The translations under genes were made by a program, and so were the position numbers. A stretch of 18,888 bases of DNA from Roseiarcus sp037446355 (lineage in GTDB: Bacteria > Pseudomonadota > Alphaproteobacteria > Rhizobiales > Beijerinckiaceae): contig JBBIIT010000057.1 of assembly GCA_037446355.1 (NCBI GenBank), positions 1-18,888 of the forward strand. The letters are read 5' to 3'. Shown here in pieces: positions 7,214 to 15,513 of the stretch (the stretch's first letter is position 1; every line of letters starts with the position of its first letter). Below the pieces are notes generated by a model. That model saw only the letters and a list, made by a program, of their open reading frames with translations, was not told where the DNA came from and made no database searches.

Positions 7214-8872
7214 TCAAACCGTCGCCTTCGCCGCCGCCCTTCCCGCCGCTCTCCCCGAGAAAATGCATCCGCCCAGGAACGTGCCTTCCAAGGCACGATA
7301 ACCATGCTGCCCGCCACCGCCGAATCCGGCCGCCTCGCCCGCCGCGTAGAGGCCGGGAATCGCCGCCCCGCCCGGCGCCTGTGCGCGCGAGTCGAGGTCC
7401 GTTTCGATGCCGCCGAGCGTCTTGCGCGTCAAAATGTTGAGCCTGACCGCGATCAGCGGACCGGCGGCGGGGTCGAGCAATTTGTGCGGCTTGGCGGTGC
7501 GGATGACGCGATCGCCGAAGTAGGCGCGCGCCGCGCGGATCGCGGTGATCTGCATGTCCTTGGAGAAGGGATTGTCGAGTTGGCCGTCGCGCGCGCCCAC
7601 TTCGCGCTCGATCTCGGCCAAATCGAGCAAAGGCTCGCCGCCGACGAGCGCGTTCATGCGCTCGACCAGCTTCGCCAGATCGTTTGCGACGATGAAATCC
7701 TCGCCTTTGTCCAAGAACGCCTGCACCGGCGCCGGCATTCCCCGCAGCGCGCGTTGCAATACCTGAATCCAGCTCTTGTTGGTCAGATCGGGATTTTGCT
7801 CGGAGCCCGACAGCGCGAATTCCTTGGCGGCGATCTTGCGCGTCAGAATGAACCAGCTGTGATCGTGTCCGGTCTCGCGCAGATATTTGAGCGTGCCGAG
7901 CGTATCGAAACCGGGATAAAGCGGGACCGGCAACCGGCGCCCGCGCGCATCGAGCCAGAGCGATGACGGACCGGGCAGGATGCGGATCGCATGGTTCGGC
8001 CAGATCGGGCGCCAGTTGGCGACGCCTTCGACGTAGTGCCACATGCGATCGCGATTGATGATATTCGCGCCCGCCGCTTCCGCGACGCCGATCATCAGGC
8101 CGTCGACATGAGCGGGCACGCCAGAGATCATACGACGCGGCGGTTCGCCGAGGCGCGCGGGCCAGTTCCGCCGCACGAGTTCGGCATTGCCGCCGATGCC
8201 GCCCGAAGCGACGATCGTCGCCGGCGCCCATAACTCGAATTCGCCGATCTTCGCGCGCGAACTCTTTTCGCCACGCCCGACCGCGCTCGGCTCGAGCGCC
8301 TCGCCGCGAACGCCGATCGCGGCGCCTTCGCGCATGACGATTTCGGTGACGCGATGACGGAATTTGAATTCGAGCCGACCGCTCGCCGCCGCAGCGCGCG
8401 CGCGCTCGACGAAGGGCGCGACGACGCCTGTGCCTGTGCCCCAGGCGACATGGAAGCGCGGCACGGAATTGCCATGTCCGATGGCGTTGTAGCCGCCCCG
8501 TTCCGCCCAGCCGACAACGGGAAAGAACGTGATCCCGCGCGCGGCGAGCCAGGCGCGCTTTTCGCCCGCCGCGAAGTCGACGTAGGCTTCGGCCCAGCGG
8601 CGCGGCCAGTAATCTTCCGGACGGTCGAAGGCCGCCGTTCCCATCCAGTCGCTGAGCGCCAATTCATGTGAGTCGCGTATGCCCAAGCGGCGCTGCTCGG
8701 GCGTATCGACCAGAAACAGCCCGCCAAGCGACCAGAACGCCTGTCCGCCGAGCGAGGCCTCCGGCTCCTGATCGACAATGACGACCCGCCGTCCCGCGTC
8801 GATCAGTTCGCAAGCCGCGACGAGCCCGGCAAGGCCCGCGCCCACGACGATCGCATCGGCGGATTCGCTCAT
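7214..8872 (-). CDS. FAD-binding dehydrogenase (3-ketosteroid dehydrogenase/fumarate reductase flavoprotein fold)
   Basis: This encodes 552 residues. The N-terminus is a dinucleotide-binding fold, VVGAGLAGLVAACEL (9-23; GAGLAG at 11-16), followed by the acidic end of the second strand (VIVDQE). Motifs of the predicted-oxidoreductase family COG3573 follow: GGQAFWSLGGLFLVD, DRPEDYWPRRWAEAYVDF, WAERGGYNAIGHGNSVPRFH and, near the C-terminus, GLYAAGEAAGFGGGGQHGY, which contacts the flavin. Relatives are soluble oxidoreductases without a known substrate; steroid dehydrogenase activity should not be assumed. The ATG at 8870-8872 overlaps the recO stop (ATGA), so translation is probably coupled to recO. 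The iron-sulfur subunit gene starts 62 bases downstream. No signal peptide or membrane segment is evident. Confidence 0.87.
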   Translation of the reverse strand: MSESADAIVVGAGLAGLVAACELIDAGRRVVIVDQEPEASLGGQAFWSLGGLFLVDTPEQRRLGIRDSHELALSDWMGTAAFDRPEDYWPRRWAEAYVDFAAGEKRAWLAARGITFFPVVGWAERGGYNAIGHGNSVPRFHVAWGTGTGVVAPFVERARAAAASGRLEFKFRHRVTEIVMREGAAIGVRGEALEPSAVGRGEKSSRAKIGEFELWAPATIVASGGIGGNAELVRRNWPARLGEPPRRMISGVPAHVDGLMIGVAEAAGANIINRDRMWHYVEGVANWRPIWPNHAIRILPGPSSLWLDARGRRLPVPLYPGFDTLGTLKYLRETGHDHSWFILTRKIAAKEFALSGSEQNPDLTNKSWIQVLQRALRGMPAPVQAFLDKGEDFIVANDLAKLVERMNALVGGEPLLDLAEIEREVGARDGQLDNPFSKDMQITAIRAARAYFGDRVIRTAKPHKLLDPAAGPLIAVRLNILTRKTLGGIETDLDSRAQAPGGAAIPGLYAAGEAAGFGGGGQHGYRALEGTFLGGCIFSGRAAGRAAAKATV

Positions 8873-9618
8873 GGCTCGACTTCCATTTCGACGGCGGGCT
8901 TGAAGGCGGCGGCGAGAAACGCGCGGCGCGAATCGGGCATGGGCAGACCGCGCGGGCCGAAAAGATCGCGCAGCAAGAAGAACGCGGTGAGGCGATAAGC
9001 CTGATCGACCTCCGCTGCGTTCGGGGAAGCCTCGCCCCCGCCGGCCCTCAGAAAGCGCGGCAACGGCAGCAGTTTGTCGCGCCAAGGCGCGCCCGCTTCG
9101 GCGCTGACCGCGCGGCCGGATTTGGGCGAGACATAGATCAGATTTTCGCGTGCGCCGGTCGCGGCGCAGCTTTCCAGATCGAGCGCAAAGCCGCACTCGG
9201 CCAGGATTTGCGCCTCGAAGCGCGCGATCAACGCGGGCGCGACGGCGCGGTCGTCGAGACGGTCGGCGATCAGCGCCAAAGCTTCGAACAGGCCCTCGTG
9301 CGGATCGCGCTCGGGCAGCAGGCGCAGCAAGGCGCCGAGATAATTGAGCCCGGCGAGTGCGAGCGCGCTTTGCAACACGCGGCCCGCGCGCAGCGTCAGC
9401 GGCTCCACCGCATAGGCGCCCAGATGCTCGTCGAGCCGCGCGCGCCAGACAAGGCCAAGTGTGTTACCCGGTTGCAACGCCGCACTCAGGCGCGACGACC
9501 GGCCGCCACGCACCAGCCCCATGTGGCGCCCGTGCGCGCGAGTCATCGCCTCGACGATGGATGAGGTTTCGCCGTGACGACGCAGGCCGATCACGATGCC
9601 CTCGTCGCGCCATTCCAT
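8869..9618 (-). CDS. recO: DNA repair protein RecO
   Basis: This encodes 249 residues, normal for RecO. The N-terminal OB-fold begins MEWRDEGIVIGLRRHGE and continues with a typical TRAHGRHMGLVRGG segment; the C-terminal helical domain includes LNYLGALLRLLPERDPHEG and ends in FKPAVEME-type sequence. RecO anneals complementary strands and, with RecR, loads RecA onto SSB-coated gaps. The ATG at 9616-9618 is preceded by GAGGAGGAG about 7 bases upstream, the best ribosome site in this run; the frame extends farther upstream, but only as a shadow of the MFS gene. The MFS stop is 14 bases upstream, and the FAD dehydrogenase overlaps the 3' end by four bases. In many alphaproteobacteria recO directly follows era; here three genes lie between them. 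Confidence 0.93.
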   Translation of the reverse strand: MEWRDEGIVIGLRRHGETSSIVEAMTRAHGRHMGLVRGGRSSRLSAALQPGNTLGLVWRARLDEHLGAYAVEPLTLRAGRVLQSALALAGLNYLGALLRLLPERDPHEGLFEALALIADRLDDRAVAPALIARFEAQILAECGFALDLESCAATGARENLIYVSPKSGRAVSAEAGAPWRDKLLPLPRFLRAGGGEASPNAAEVDQAYRLTAFFLLRDLFGPRGLPMPDSRRAFLAAAFKPAVEMEVEP

Positions 9619-9632
9619 CGCGCCGCTCCTCC

Positions 9633-10871
9633 TCAACTCGGCTGAAGATGGCGCGGCGGCGGCGTTTTGGAAAGCCGAAGCGCCATCAAGAGCGCGGCCG
9701 CGAATAGCGCCCCGACCAGAGCCGCGACCCCGCTCCAGCCCCAGGCCTGATAGAACCATCCGCCGGCGGAGCCCGCAGTGCTGGAGCCGAGGTAGTAGAA
9801 AAACAGATATAACGCCGCCGCCTGCGCGCGTCCCGAGGCCGCGCGAAGGCCGACCCAGCTCGAAGCGATCGAATGGGCGCCGAAGAAGCTCCAGGTAATG
9901 AGCGCGATCCCGGCGACGATCGCGTAGAGATTATCCGGCAGGGTCGCCGCGACGCCGACGACGCCAATTCCGGCGGCGATCCAAAGCACGCGCCGGCGTC
10001 CGATCCGGCCCGCCAGATCGCCCATGATCGCCGAACTCGCCGCCCCCAGAAGGTAAAGCACGAATACGAAACCGATAGTCGTTTGGCTCAAGGAGAACGG
10101 CGCCCTGGCGAGGCGGAAGCCGATATAGTTGTAGCTGCACACGAAGGCGCCCATGACGCAGAAACCCTCGGCGAACAGCAAGCGCAGGCCCGGCTCGACG
10201 AGGTGGCCGCGCAGCGTCGACATGAGTTCGCGCAAGCGCGGCGGCGCCTGTGCGCGCTCCCTCTCGCGCGGAACCGCGAGGCCGAACACCAGCGCCCCAA
10301 CCAGCCCTTGCAGTCCGACCGCGATCATCGCGACGCGCCAACTGGATATATCCGCAATGACAGAGACTTCGAGCCGCCCCGCCATGCCGCCGAGCGTGCT
10401 GCCGGCAATGTAGAGTCCCATCGCGAGGCCGAGCGCCTTGGGATCGATCTCGTCGGCGAGATAGGCCATCGCCACCGCTGGCAGGCCGGCTAGGCCGACG
10501 CCAGTCAGCGCGCGCAGGATCAGCAGCATCGTCCAGTCGCTGGAGAAGGAGGCCGCCAGCGTCGCCGCCGAAGCCGCGGCGACGGCGCTCGCCATCAGCC
10601 CCTTGCGGCCGAGGAATTCGGACAGCGCGCCAGCCAGAATGAGCGTCGGGGCCATCGCCATGGTGGCGATGGAAACCGCGAGGCTCGCGCCGGCCGGGGA
10701 GAGATCAAATTCGCGCGCGAAGGCGGGCAGCAGCGGTTGCACGCTGTATAGCAGCGAGAATGTCGCGAAGCCGCCGAGAAAGAACGCCGCCGTGATCTGG
10801 AGAAACAGGGGATCTCCGCGTCCGATGGTTTGCGGAGCGGGCTTTGGGTGAGGAGGCGGGGAAGCGTTCAT
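9633..10871 (-). CDS. MFS transporter, YnfM-like
   Basis: This encodes 412 residues with twelve predicted membrane helices. The first helix region FATFSLLYSVQPLLPAF and the loop SEFLGRKGLMA, the MFS motif-A position between helices 2 and 3 (G-x-x-GRK type), resemble the E. coli YnfM branch of drug/metabolite-type MFS proteins. A second motif-A-like loop GRIGRRRVL lies between helices 8 and 9. A charged cytoplasmic linker (PRERERAQAPPRLRE) separates the two six-helix halves. The substrate is unknown; it is likely a proton-coupled exporter. The ATG at 10869-10871 starts a proline-rich cytoplasmic tail. It lies 50 bases after the GT39 gene and 14 before recO, and is the third of three genes set between era and recO. 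Confidence 0.88.
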   Translation of the reverse strand: MNASPPPHPKPAPQTIGRGDPLFLQITAAFFLGGFATFSLLYSVQPLLPAFAREFDLSPAGASLAVSIATMAMAPTLILAGALSEFLGRKGLMASAVAAASAATLAASFSSDWTMLLILRALTGVGLAGLPAVAMAYLADEIDPKALGLAMGLYIAGSTLGGMAGRLEVSVIADISSWRVAMIAVGLQGLVGALVFGLAVPRERERAQAPPRLRELMSTLRGHLVEPGLRLLFAEGFCVMGAFVCSYNYIGFRLARAPFSLSQTTIGFVFVLYLLGAASSAIMGDLAGRIGRRRVLWIAAGIGVVGVAATLPDNLYAIVAGIALITWSFFGAHSIASSWVGLRAASGRAQAAALYLFFYYLGSSTAGSAGGWFYQAWGWSGVAALVGALFAAALLMALRLSKTPPPRHLQPS

Positions 10872-10921
10872 CGGCGCTTCGACCCATCGCCCAATTCGCG
10901 AGCGGAAGGCAAGTCCGGCGT

Positions 10922-12268
10922 TCAACGCCAGGTCGAGAACCACATGCGCGCGGCGAACGCCTCGGGCGTGACGCCAATTCCGGCGACAAGAATGGGCAGG
11001 AAGTAGACGAAGGCGGCACCCGCGAGCGCCAGGAACGAAAGGGCCGGCCAGTTGCGCGCCAGGCCGCCCTCGCGAAATAGCGCCAACCCCAATGCCGGGC
11101 TCAGGCAAAGGATCGACGGGAAATAGTAATAGAAAAACTCCAATCCCTTCGGATTGGCGGCCCAGGGCAGATATTGCGAAAGGAATCCGACGGTGATGAT
11201 CATCGCGTTCATTTCGCGTCTCACGATCCAGCGCGCGAGCGCCCAAAGGATCGCCGCCTCGCCGGCGAATACGACGACCGGATTGGCGAGGCCATCGATC
11301 GCGGCGGCAGGGTTGGCCGTGCTCCATAGCGCCGAGTCGTGGCCGGGAACCTCAAACAGATACCAGACCGGCCGCAGCATCGCCGGCCAGGAATACCAGA
11401 GGCTCATATAGGGATGCGTATCGGAATGACCCGACATGATCTCGTACATGCGCCGATGCGAGGCGGCGAATTCGGAAATCGTTCCGGCGTGAATCATCTG
11501 CGGGAGATAGCAGACGAAATAGGCGGCGAACGGCGCGACCACGAAAGCCAGATAGGTCTTGGCCGGCGTCCAGGCGGGCGAAGGTTCGGGCGAATAGAAA
11601 TCTTCAACTCGCGGATCGGCGAAGCGGACCTTCCACAGACGCATGAGCCCGATCAGCAAGCGGATCGCGAGCAGGCCCAGCGCCAGGAAGAACCCCGACC
11701 ATTTGCAGGCGCCGGCCAAGCCGAGGCAGGCGCCCATCGCCAGCGCATAACGAAACGCCCGCTCGGGTCGATAAATTTCTTTGACGCTGAACGTGAAGAA
11801 GGCAAGCGCGAGCGAAGTAAACGCCATCAGGAATATGTCGAGCATCGCGATGCGCGCCTGGACGAACACGACGGCGCTGAAGAACGCGGTCGCCGCCACC
11901 CAAAGCGCGCGCGTCGTATCTCGAAACAGCGCGAGCCCCCAAAGCCAGGACGCGACGATGGTAATGGCGCCGAACAGCGCGCTCATCGCCCGCCAACCCA
12001 GCGGATTATCGCCGAAAATCCACATGCCCAGGGCGATCAGGAGTTTGCCGAGCGGCGGATGCTCTTGGCGCAGCATCTCGCCAGTCTTCAACCACGCGCG
12101 CGCCGTAGGCACATACCAGGTCTCGTCGAAATAGATTTCGCGCGCGCTTTCGATTCCGATCAGGAATAGTGCGAGCGAGGCCGCGAACAGCGCTAAGCCG
12201 GTCAGCCACAGGCCCCACGCGGCGGAGACGCCGCCCGTCGATGGCTCCTCGTCGACGGCCCCGCTCAT
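10922..12268 (-). CDS. GT39-type (PMT-like) phospholipid-carrier-dependent glycosyltransferase
   Basis: This encodes 448 residues with ten or more membrane helices. The first periplasmic loop carries the Asp-Glu pair (48-49, in YFDETWYVPTARAWL) and then QEHPPLGKLLIALG (69-82); both are hallmarks of protein O-mannosyltransferases and related GT-C enzymes. A second landmark is VQARIAMLDIFLMAF, and YLPWAANPKG lies in the late loop. These enzymes take sugar from a polyprenyl-phosphate carrier and add it to secreted protein, as in mycobacterial Pmt, or to lipid. No other glycosylation gene lies in the insert, though a GT4 gene is at the right edge. Its ATG shares one base with the stop of the GNAT gene (TGATG), which implies translational coupling. 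Confidence 0.87.
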   Translation of the reverse strand: MSGAVDEEPSTGGVSAAWGLWLTGLALFAASLALFLIGIESAREIYFDETWYVPTARAWLKTGEMLRQEHPPLGKLLIALGMWIFGDNPLGWRAMSALFGAITIVASWLWGLALFRDTTRALWVAATAFFSAVVFVQARIAMLDIFLMAFTSLALAFFTFSVKEIYRPERAFRYALAMGACLGLAGACKWSGFFLALGLLAIRLLIGLMRLWKVRFADPRVEDFYSPEPSPAWTPAKTYLAFVVAPFAAYFVCYLPQMIHAGTISEFAASHRRMYEIMSGHSDTHPYMSLWYSWPAMLRPVWYLFEVPGHDSALWSTANPAAAIDGLANPVVVFAGEAAILWALARWIVRREMNAMIITVGFLSQYLPWAANPKGLEFFYYYFPSILCLSPALGLALFREGGLARNWPALSFLALAGAAFVYFLPILVAGIGVTPEAFAARMWFSTWR

Positions 12269-12786
12269 CAGCTCAGCCGCTTCCAGTAAATCCGCGTACC
12301 GGTCAAGCCGCCATGCGGCTTCAACGCGTAATCGGGAATCGCGCCCGCGCAGCGATAGCCCATCTTCTCGTAAAGGTCCGCGGCGCCCTCCTCGCTCGCG
12401 GTGTCGAGATTGAGCAACGTCTTGCCGCGCGCGGCGGCGAGCGTCTCGGCCTCGCGCAGCAACGCGCTCGCGACGCCACGCCCGCGATGGCTGACGCGCG
12501 TCATCATCTTGGCGATTTCGGCGCGATGTGGTTGATTGGGCGGACAGTTCGTCAACAGGCTGACCGTGCCGACGAGCCGCGCTCCCTCGAACGCTCCGAG
12601 CACGGCCCGATCGCCTCGTTCCGCCGCCGCCAGTGCGCCCCGCCAGAACTCGCGCGCCTCCCTGGGATCGAGCGGATGCAGGAAACCGACCGAGCCGCCG
12701 CGCTCGACCGTTTCGACGAGTATCGTCGTCAGCTGCTCCAGAATGTCGGGCGTCGCCTCGAGCGCGCGTATTTGAAAATCCGGCAT
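12268..12786 (-). CDS. GNAT family N-acetyltransferase
   Basis: This encodes 172 residues with a complete GNAT core: strands LGAFEGARLVGTVSLL (about 63-78), then KMMTRVSHRGRGVASALL (93-110), whose RGRGVA loop (101-106) binds acetyl-CoA pyrophosphate, then LLNLDTASEEGAADLYEKMGY (124-144), the motif-B end with the Tyr that usually acts as acid. The acceptor is unknown; small molecules, antibiotics or protein amines are all possible. The ATG at 12784-12786 follows era by 16 bases behind a G-rich leader, and its stop overlaps the GT39 start by one base. It is the first gene of the era-recO insert. Confidence 0.87.
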   Translation of the reverse strand: MPDFQIRALEATPDILEQLTTILVETVERGGSVGFLHPLDPREAREFWRGALAAAERGDRAVLGAFEGARLVGTVSLLTNCPPNQPHRAEIAKMMTRVSHRGRGVASALLREAETLAAARGKTLLNLDTASEEGAADLYEKMGYRCAGAIPDYALKPHGGLTGTRIYWKRLS

Positions 12787-12802
12787 GGCCCCCGCCGCGA
12801 AC

Positions 12803-13747
12803 CTACTTCTCCGGGAATTCCAGCCCCATCGCCCGGTAGCGCTCGGGGTCGTCGAGCCAGTTCTCGCGCACCTTCACGAACAGGAAGAGATGCACCTTGC
12901 TCTCATTCGCCTCGGCGATCTCCTTGCGCGCCGCCGTGCCGATCGACTTCAGCGTGCGCCCGCCCTCGCCAATGACGATCTTCTTGTGGCTATCGCGCGA
13001 GACATAGATCGTCTGCTCGATGCGCGCCGAGCCGTCGGGCAAGTCGGTCCAGGATTCAGTCTCCACCGTCGTTTGATAAGGCAATTCGTCGTGCAGGCGC
13101 TCGAACAGTTTCTCGCGCGTGATCTCGGCGGCGAGCGAGCGCATCGGAGCGTCGGCGATCTGATCCTCGGGATAGAGCCACGGCCCCGGCGGCATCATCG
13201 CGCCGAGATCGCGACGCAGGCGGTCGAGGCCGCTTCCGGTCGCCGCGCTGATCATGAACGTCTCTTTGAAAGTTTCGGCGGCGTTGAGACGCGCGCTCAA
13301 CGCCAGCAACCCTTCGCGTTCGACGAGATCGACCTTGTTGAGCAGGAGAACCTTGGGCCGGCGCAGCTCTTTCAAGGCGGCCAGGATCGTTTGCGCCCCC
13401 TCGCTGAGATCGGCGGCCAGATGCGATCGCGCGTTGCGGCCGGCGGCGGCGATTTCGGCCTTGGCGTCGATCAGCAGGGCCAACGCGTCGGCGTCGGCCG
13501 CCGCGCTCCAGGCCGCGTTAGCCATGGCCCGGTCGAGCCGGCGCTTGGGCGCGAACAAGCCGGGCGTATCGACGAACACGATCTGCGCCTCGCCTTCGAC
13601 GACGACGCCGCGCACCGCGGCGCGCGTCGTCTGCGCCTTGCGCGAGACGATCGAGACCTTCGAGCCGACGAGCGTGTTCAGCAGCGTCGATTTGCCGGCG
13701 TTCGGCGCGCCGATGAGGGCCACGAAGCCGCAGCGCGCGCCGCTCAT
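12803..13747 (-). CDS. era: GTPase Era
   Basis: This encodes 314 residues, slightly longer than the roughly 300 usual. All GTPase motifs are present: G1 GAPNAGKST (13-21), G2 Thr in KAQTTR (about 38-42), G3 DTPG (60-63), G4 NKVD (137-140) and G5 SAAT. The C-terminal KH domain has its RNA-binding loop IVIGEGGRTLKSIG. Era binds the 3' end of 16S rRNA and acts in assembly of the small ribosomal subunit. The extra length sits between G3 and G4, where a stretch around EIAAAGRNARSHL (98-110) is longer than in most family members. I chose the ATG at 13745-13747 because it overlaps the rnc stop (ATGA); an in-frame ATG at 13759 inside rnc is less likely. Confidence 0.95.
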   Translation of the reverse strand: MSGARCGFVALIGAPNAGKSTLLNTLVGSKVSIVSRKAQTTRAAVRGVVVEGEAQIVFVDTPGLFAPKRRLDRAMANAAWSAAADADALALLIDAKAEIAAAGRNARSHLAADLSEGAQTILAALKELRRPKVLLLNKVDLVEREGLLALSARLNAAETFKETFMISAATGSGLDRLRRDLGAMMPPGPWLYPEDQIADAPMRSLAAEITREKLFERLHDELPYQTTVETESWTDLPDGSARIEQTIYVSRDSHKKIVIGEGGRTLKSIGTAARKEIAEANESKVHLFLFVKVRENWLDDPERYRAMGLEFPEK

Positions 13748-14445
13748 AGGACCGTCCATTTGGTAAGAAAAGCCTGCGCCGCCGCCTGCTCGGCCGCGCG
13801 CTTGGAGTTCGCTTCGCCGCTCTCGGGCGCGAAGCCTTCGAGTTCGACCTGCATGACAAAATGGGGCTGATGCGCCGGGCCGCTGCGCGCGGCTTCGACA
13901 TAGCGCGGCGAAGGCAGGCCGCGCGCCTGCGCCCATTCCTGCACGGCGGTCTTGGCGTCGCGCGCCGGTTCGAGTTCGGCGTCCATACGCGCTCGCCACG
14001 AGCGCGCGACGAGATCGCGCGCCGCTTCGAAGCCGGAATCGATGAACACCGCACCAATCAGGGATTCGCAGATGTCGGAGAGGATCGCCGCCTTCTTGCG
14101 TCCGCCCGCGCGCGCCTCGCCCTGCCCCATTACGACATGCGGCCCAACCTCCCAGTCCTCGGCGACCGCCGCGCAGGTTTCGCGGCGCACCAGTTTGGCG
14201 AGCCGCATCGAAAGTTCGCCCTCGGTCGCCTGCGGATAGGCCTCGTACAGCATTTGCGCGACGACGACGCCGAGCACGCGGTCGCCCAGGAACTCGAGCC
14301 GCTGATAGGATTGCACGCGCCCCTGCGCGGACGCCGTCGGCGCGGACAGATGCGTCAGCGCGAGCGCGGCGAGCGAGGCGTCGCGAAACGCGTAGCCGAT
14401 CCGGCGCTCCAGCGTACTTAGTTCGATTTTCGGACGCCGGCTCAT
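13744..14445 (-). CDS. rnc: Ribonuclease III
   Basis: This encodes 233 residues from the ATG at 14443-14445; a TTG at 14454 would add three residues. The catalytic domain contains the signature QRLEFLGDR (48-56) with acidic residues E51 and D55, and D124 and E127 in SDICESLIGA. These correspond to E. coli E41, D45, D114 and E117. The position equivalent to E. coli E38 is Gln 48. A double-stranded-RNA-binding domain follows from about 165 (KTAVQEWAQARGLPSPRY to NSKRAAEQAAAQAFL). It processes rRNA precursors and cleaves structured mRNAs. It lies between lepB (58-base gap) and era (4-base overlap), the classical alphaproteobacterial arrangement. Confidence 0.95.
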   Translation of the reverse strand: MSRRPKIELSTLERRIGYAFRDASLAALALTHLSAPTASAQGRVQSYQRLEFLGDRVLGVVVAQMLYEAYPQATEGELSMRLAKLVRRETCAAVAEDWEVGPHVVMGQGEARAGGRKKAAILSDICESLIGAVFIDSGFEAARDLVARSWRARMDAELEPARDAKTAVQEWAQARGLPSPRYVEAARSGPAHQPHFVMQVELEGFAPESGEANSKRAAEQAAAQAFLTKWTVL

Positions 14446-14503
14446 GTCGGGCAAGCGAATTTCAGAGACGAGACTGACGTGGCTCCAATCCCCGCGCGCA
14501 CGC

Positions 14504-15313
14504 TCAATGGACGCGCTGGAAAATGCGGCCCCAGCGCACGGCTGTCGGCCAGCGCCAGATTTCCCAGGGCGCCGCGTCCTCGATCGAGAAGAAGATGATC
14601 TCGGCCCGGCCGATCAGGTTTTCCGCCGGCACGTAGCCGACCGGTCCGTTGGTGACGCGCGAATCGGTCGAGTTGTCGCGATTGTCGCCCATCATAAAGA
14701 AATGGCCCGGCGGCACTTCGTAGACCTTGGTGTTGGCCCAGTCGCCGTCGTCGCCGTTGAGCTGAATGATTTGATGTTTGACCCCGCCTGGCGCGCCGGC
14801 GCTGTCGGGCAGCGTCTCAATGTAGCGCGCCACTTTGACGGGCTTGCGGAAGGCGTCGGCAGTCTCGTAGGGGTCGGTCGCCTCGCGCGGAACCATCACG
14901 CCGTTGATGTAAAGCCGGTCTTTCATCATCTGGATCTTGTCGCCGGGCAGGCCGATCACGCGCTTGATGAAATCATTGTCGGGATCGCCGGGCGGGCGAA
15001 AGACGACGATGTCGCCGCGCTTGGGTGGCGAGAAGAAGAGGCGGCCGGGCATCGCCGCAGGCGCAAGATCGAGAAAGCCCGGCAGCGAATAATGCGAATA
15101 ACCGTAGGAATATTTCGAAACGAAAAGATAATCGCCGATCAGCAGCGTCGGGATCAGCGAGCCCGACGGAATGTTGAACGGCTGAAACAGCAATGTTCGC
15201 ACGACCAGCGCTATCGCCAGCGCCTGAACGATGACCTTGATCGTCTCCCACCAACCTTCTTCCTTGGCGGCGGGAACATCGTCGGCGGTCTTGGCCATCT
15301 TGGATTCGCTCAT
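14504..15313 (-). CDS. lepB: Signal peptidase I
   Basis: This encodes 269 residues from the ATG at 15311-15313; a second ATG at 15298 would remove five residues. One membrane segment (about 26-43) is followed by the catalytic Ser 52 in IPSGSLIPTLLIGD, with Leu where E. coli has Met after the Ser. Lys 117 is the general base in FIKRVIGLPGD. GHFFMMGDNRDNSTDSR forms the conserved box E. It removes signal peptides from exported pre-proteins at the outer face of the inner membrane. It is first in the rnc-era run. A promoter at 15360-15388 places the transcript start about 40 bases upstream and rules out the longer reading frame that opens at 15388. Confidence 0.94.
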   Translation of the reverse strand: MSESKMAKTADDVPAAKEEGWWETIKVIVQALAIALVVRTLLFQPFNIPSGSLIPTLLIGDYLFVSKYSYGYSHYSLPGFLDLAPAAMPGRLFFSPPKRGDIVVFRPPGDPDNDFIKRVIGLPGDKIQMMKDRLYINGVMVPREATDPYETADAFRKPVKVARYIETLPDSAGAPGGVKHQIIQLNGDDGDWANTKVYEVPPGHFFMMGDNRDNSTDSRVTNGPVGYVPAENLIGRAEIIFFSIEDAAPWEIWRWPTAVRWGRIFQRVH

Positions 15314-15359
15314 GCGTTTGCACACCTTGGCGGCGGGCCAGAGCCGGCGCGCCGCACTC

Positions 15360-15388
15360 CCTATACAAGCCAGCGCCGGCGCCGCCAA
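15360..15388 (-). promoter_or_regulatory. Sigma70-like promoter for the lepB operon
   Basis: On the minus strand TTGGCG (15388-15383) and TATAGG (15365-15360) are separated by exactly 17 bases. The predicted start near 15353 gives a leader of about 40 bases before the lepB ATG. It lies between lepB and the terminator at 15461-15490, where a promoter is needed. Confidence 0.6.
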
Positions 15389-15460
15389 GTTAAAGCCTAG
15401 TCATGTCGGAATTCCGGCCGCACGAAAAACTTCGGCCGCCCAGTGAAGATGGGTCCCGAC

Positions 15461-15490
15461 AAAAAAGGCGGGGCCCGTTCGAGCCCCGCC
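15461..15490 (-). terminator. Rho-independent terminator after the cytochrome c peroxidase gene
   Basis: GGCGGGGC (15467-15474) and GCCCCGCC (15483-15490) pair perfectly with an 8-base loop. Six A's at 15461-15466 read as TTTTTT after the stem on the minus strand. It lies 23 bases past the peroxidase stop and isolates that gene from lepB. Confidence 0.88.
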
Positions 15491-15513
15491 CCCGCTCACC
15501 GCTTTGTTTCAAT

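Noticed and set aside
12785..13870. Plus-strand open frame of 361 codons across era and part of rnc
   Set aside because: It is the complement of era and rnc, both with complete motifs; its composition is that of a shadow frame.
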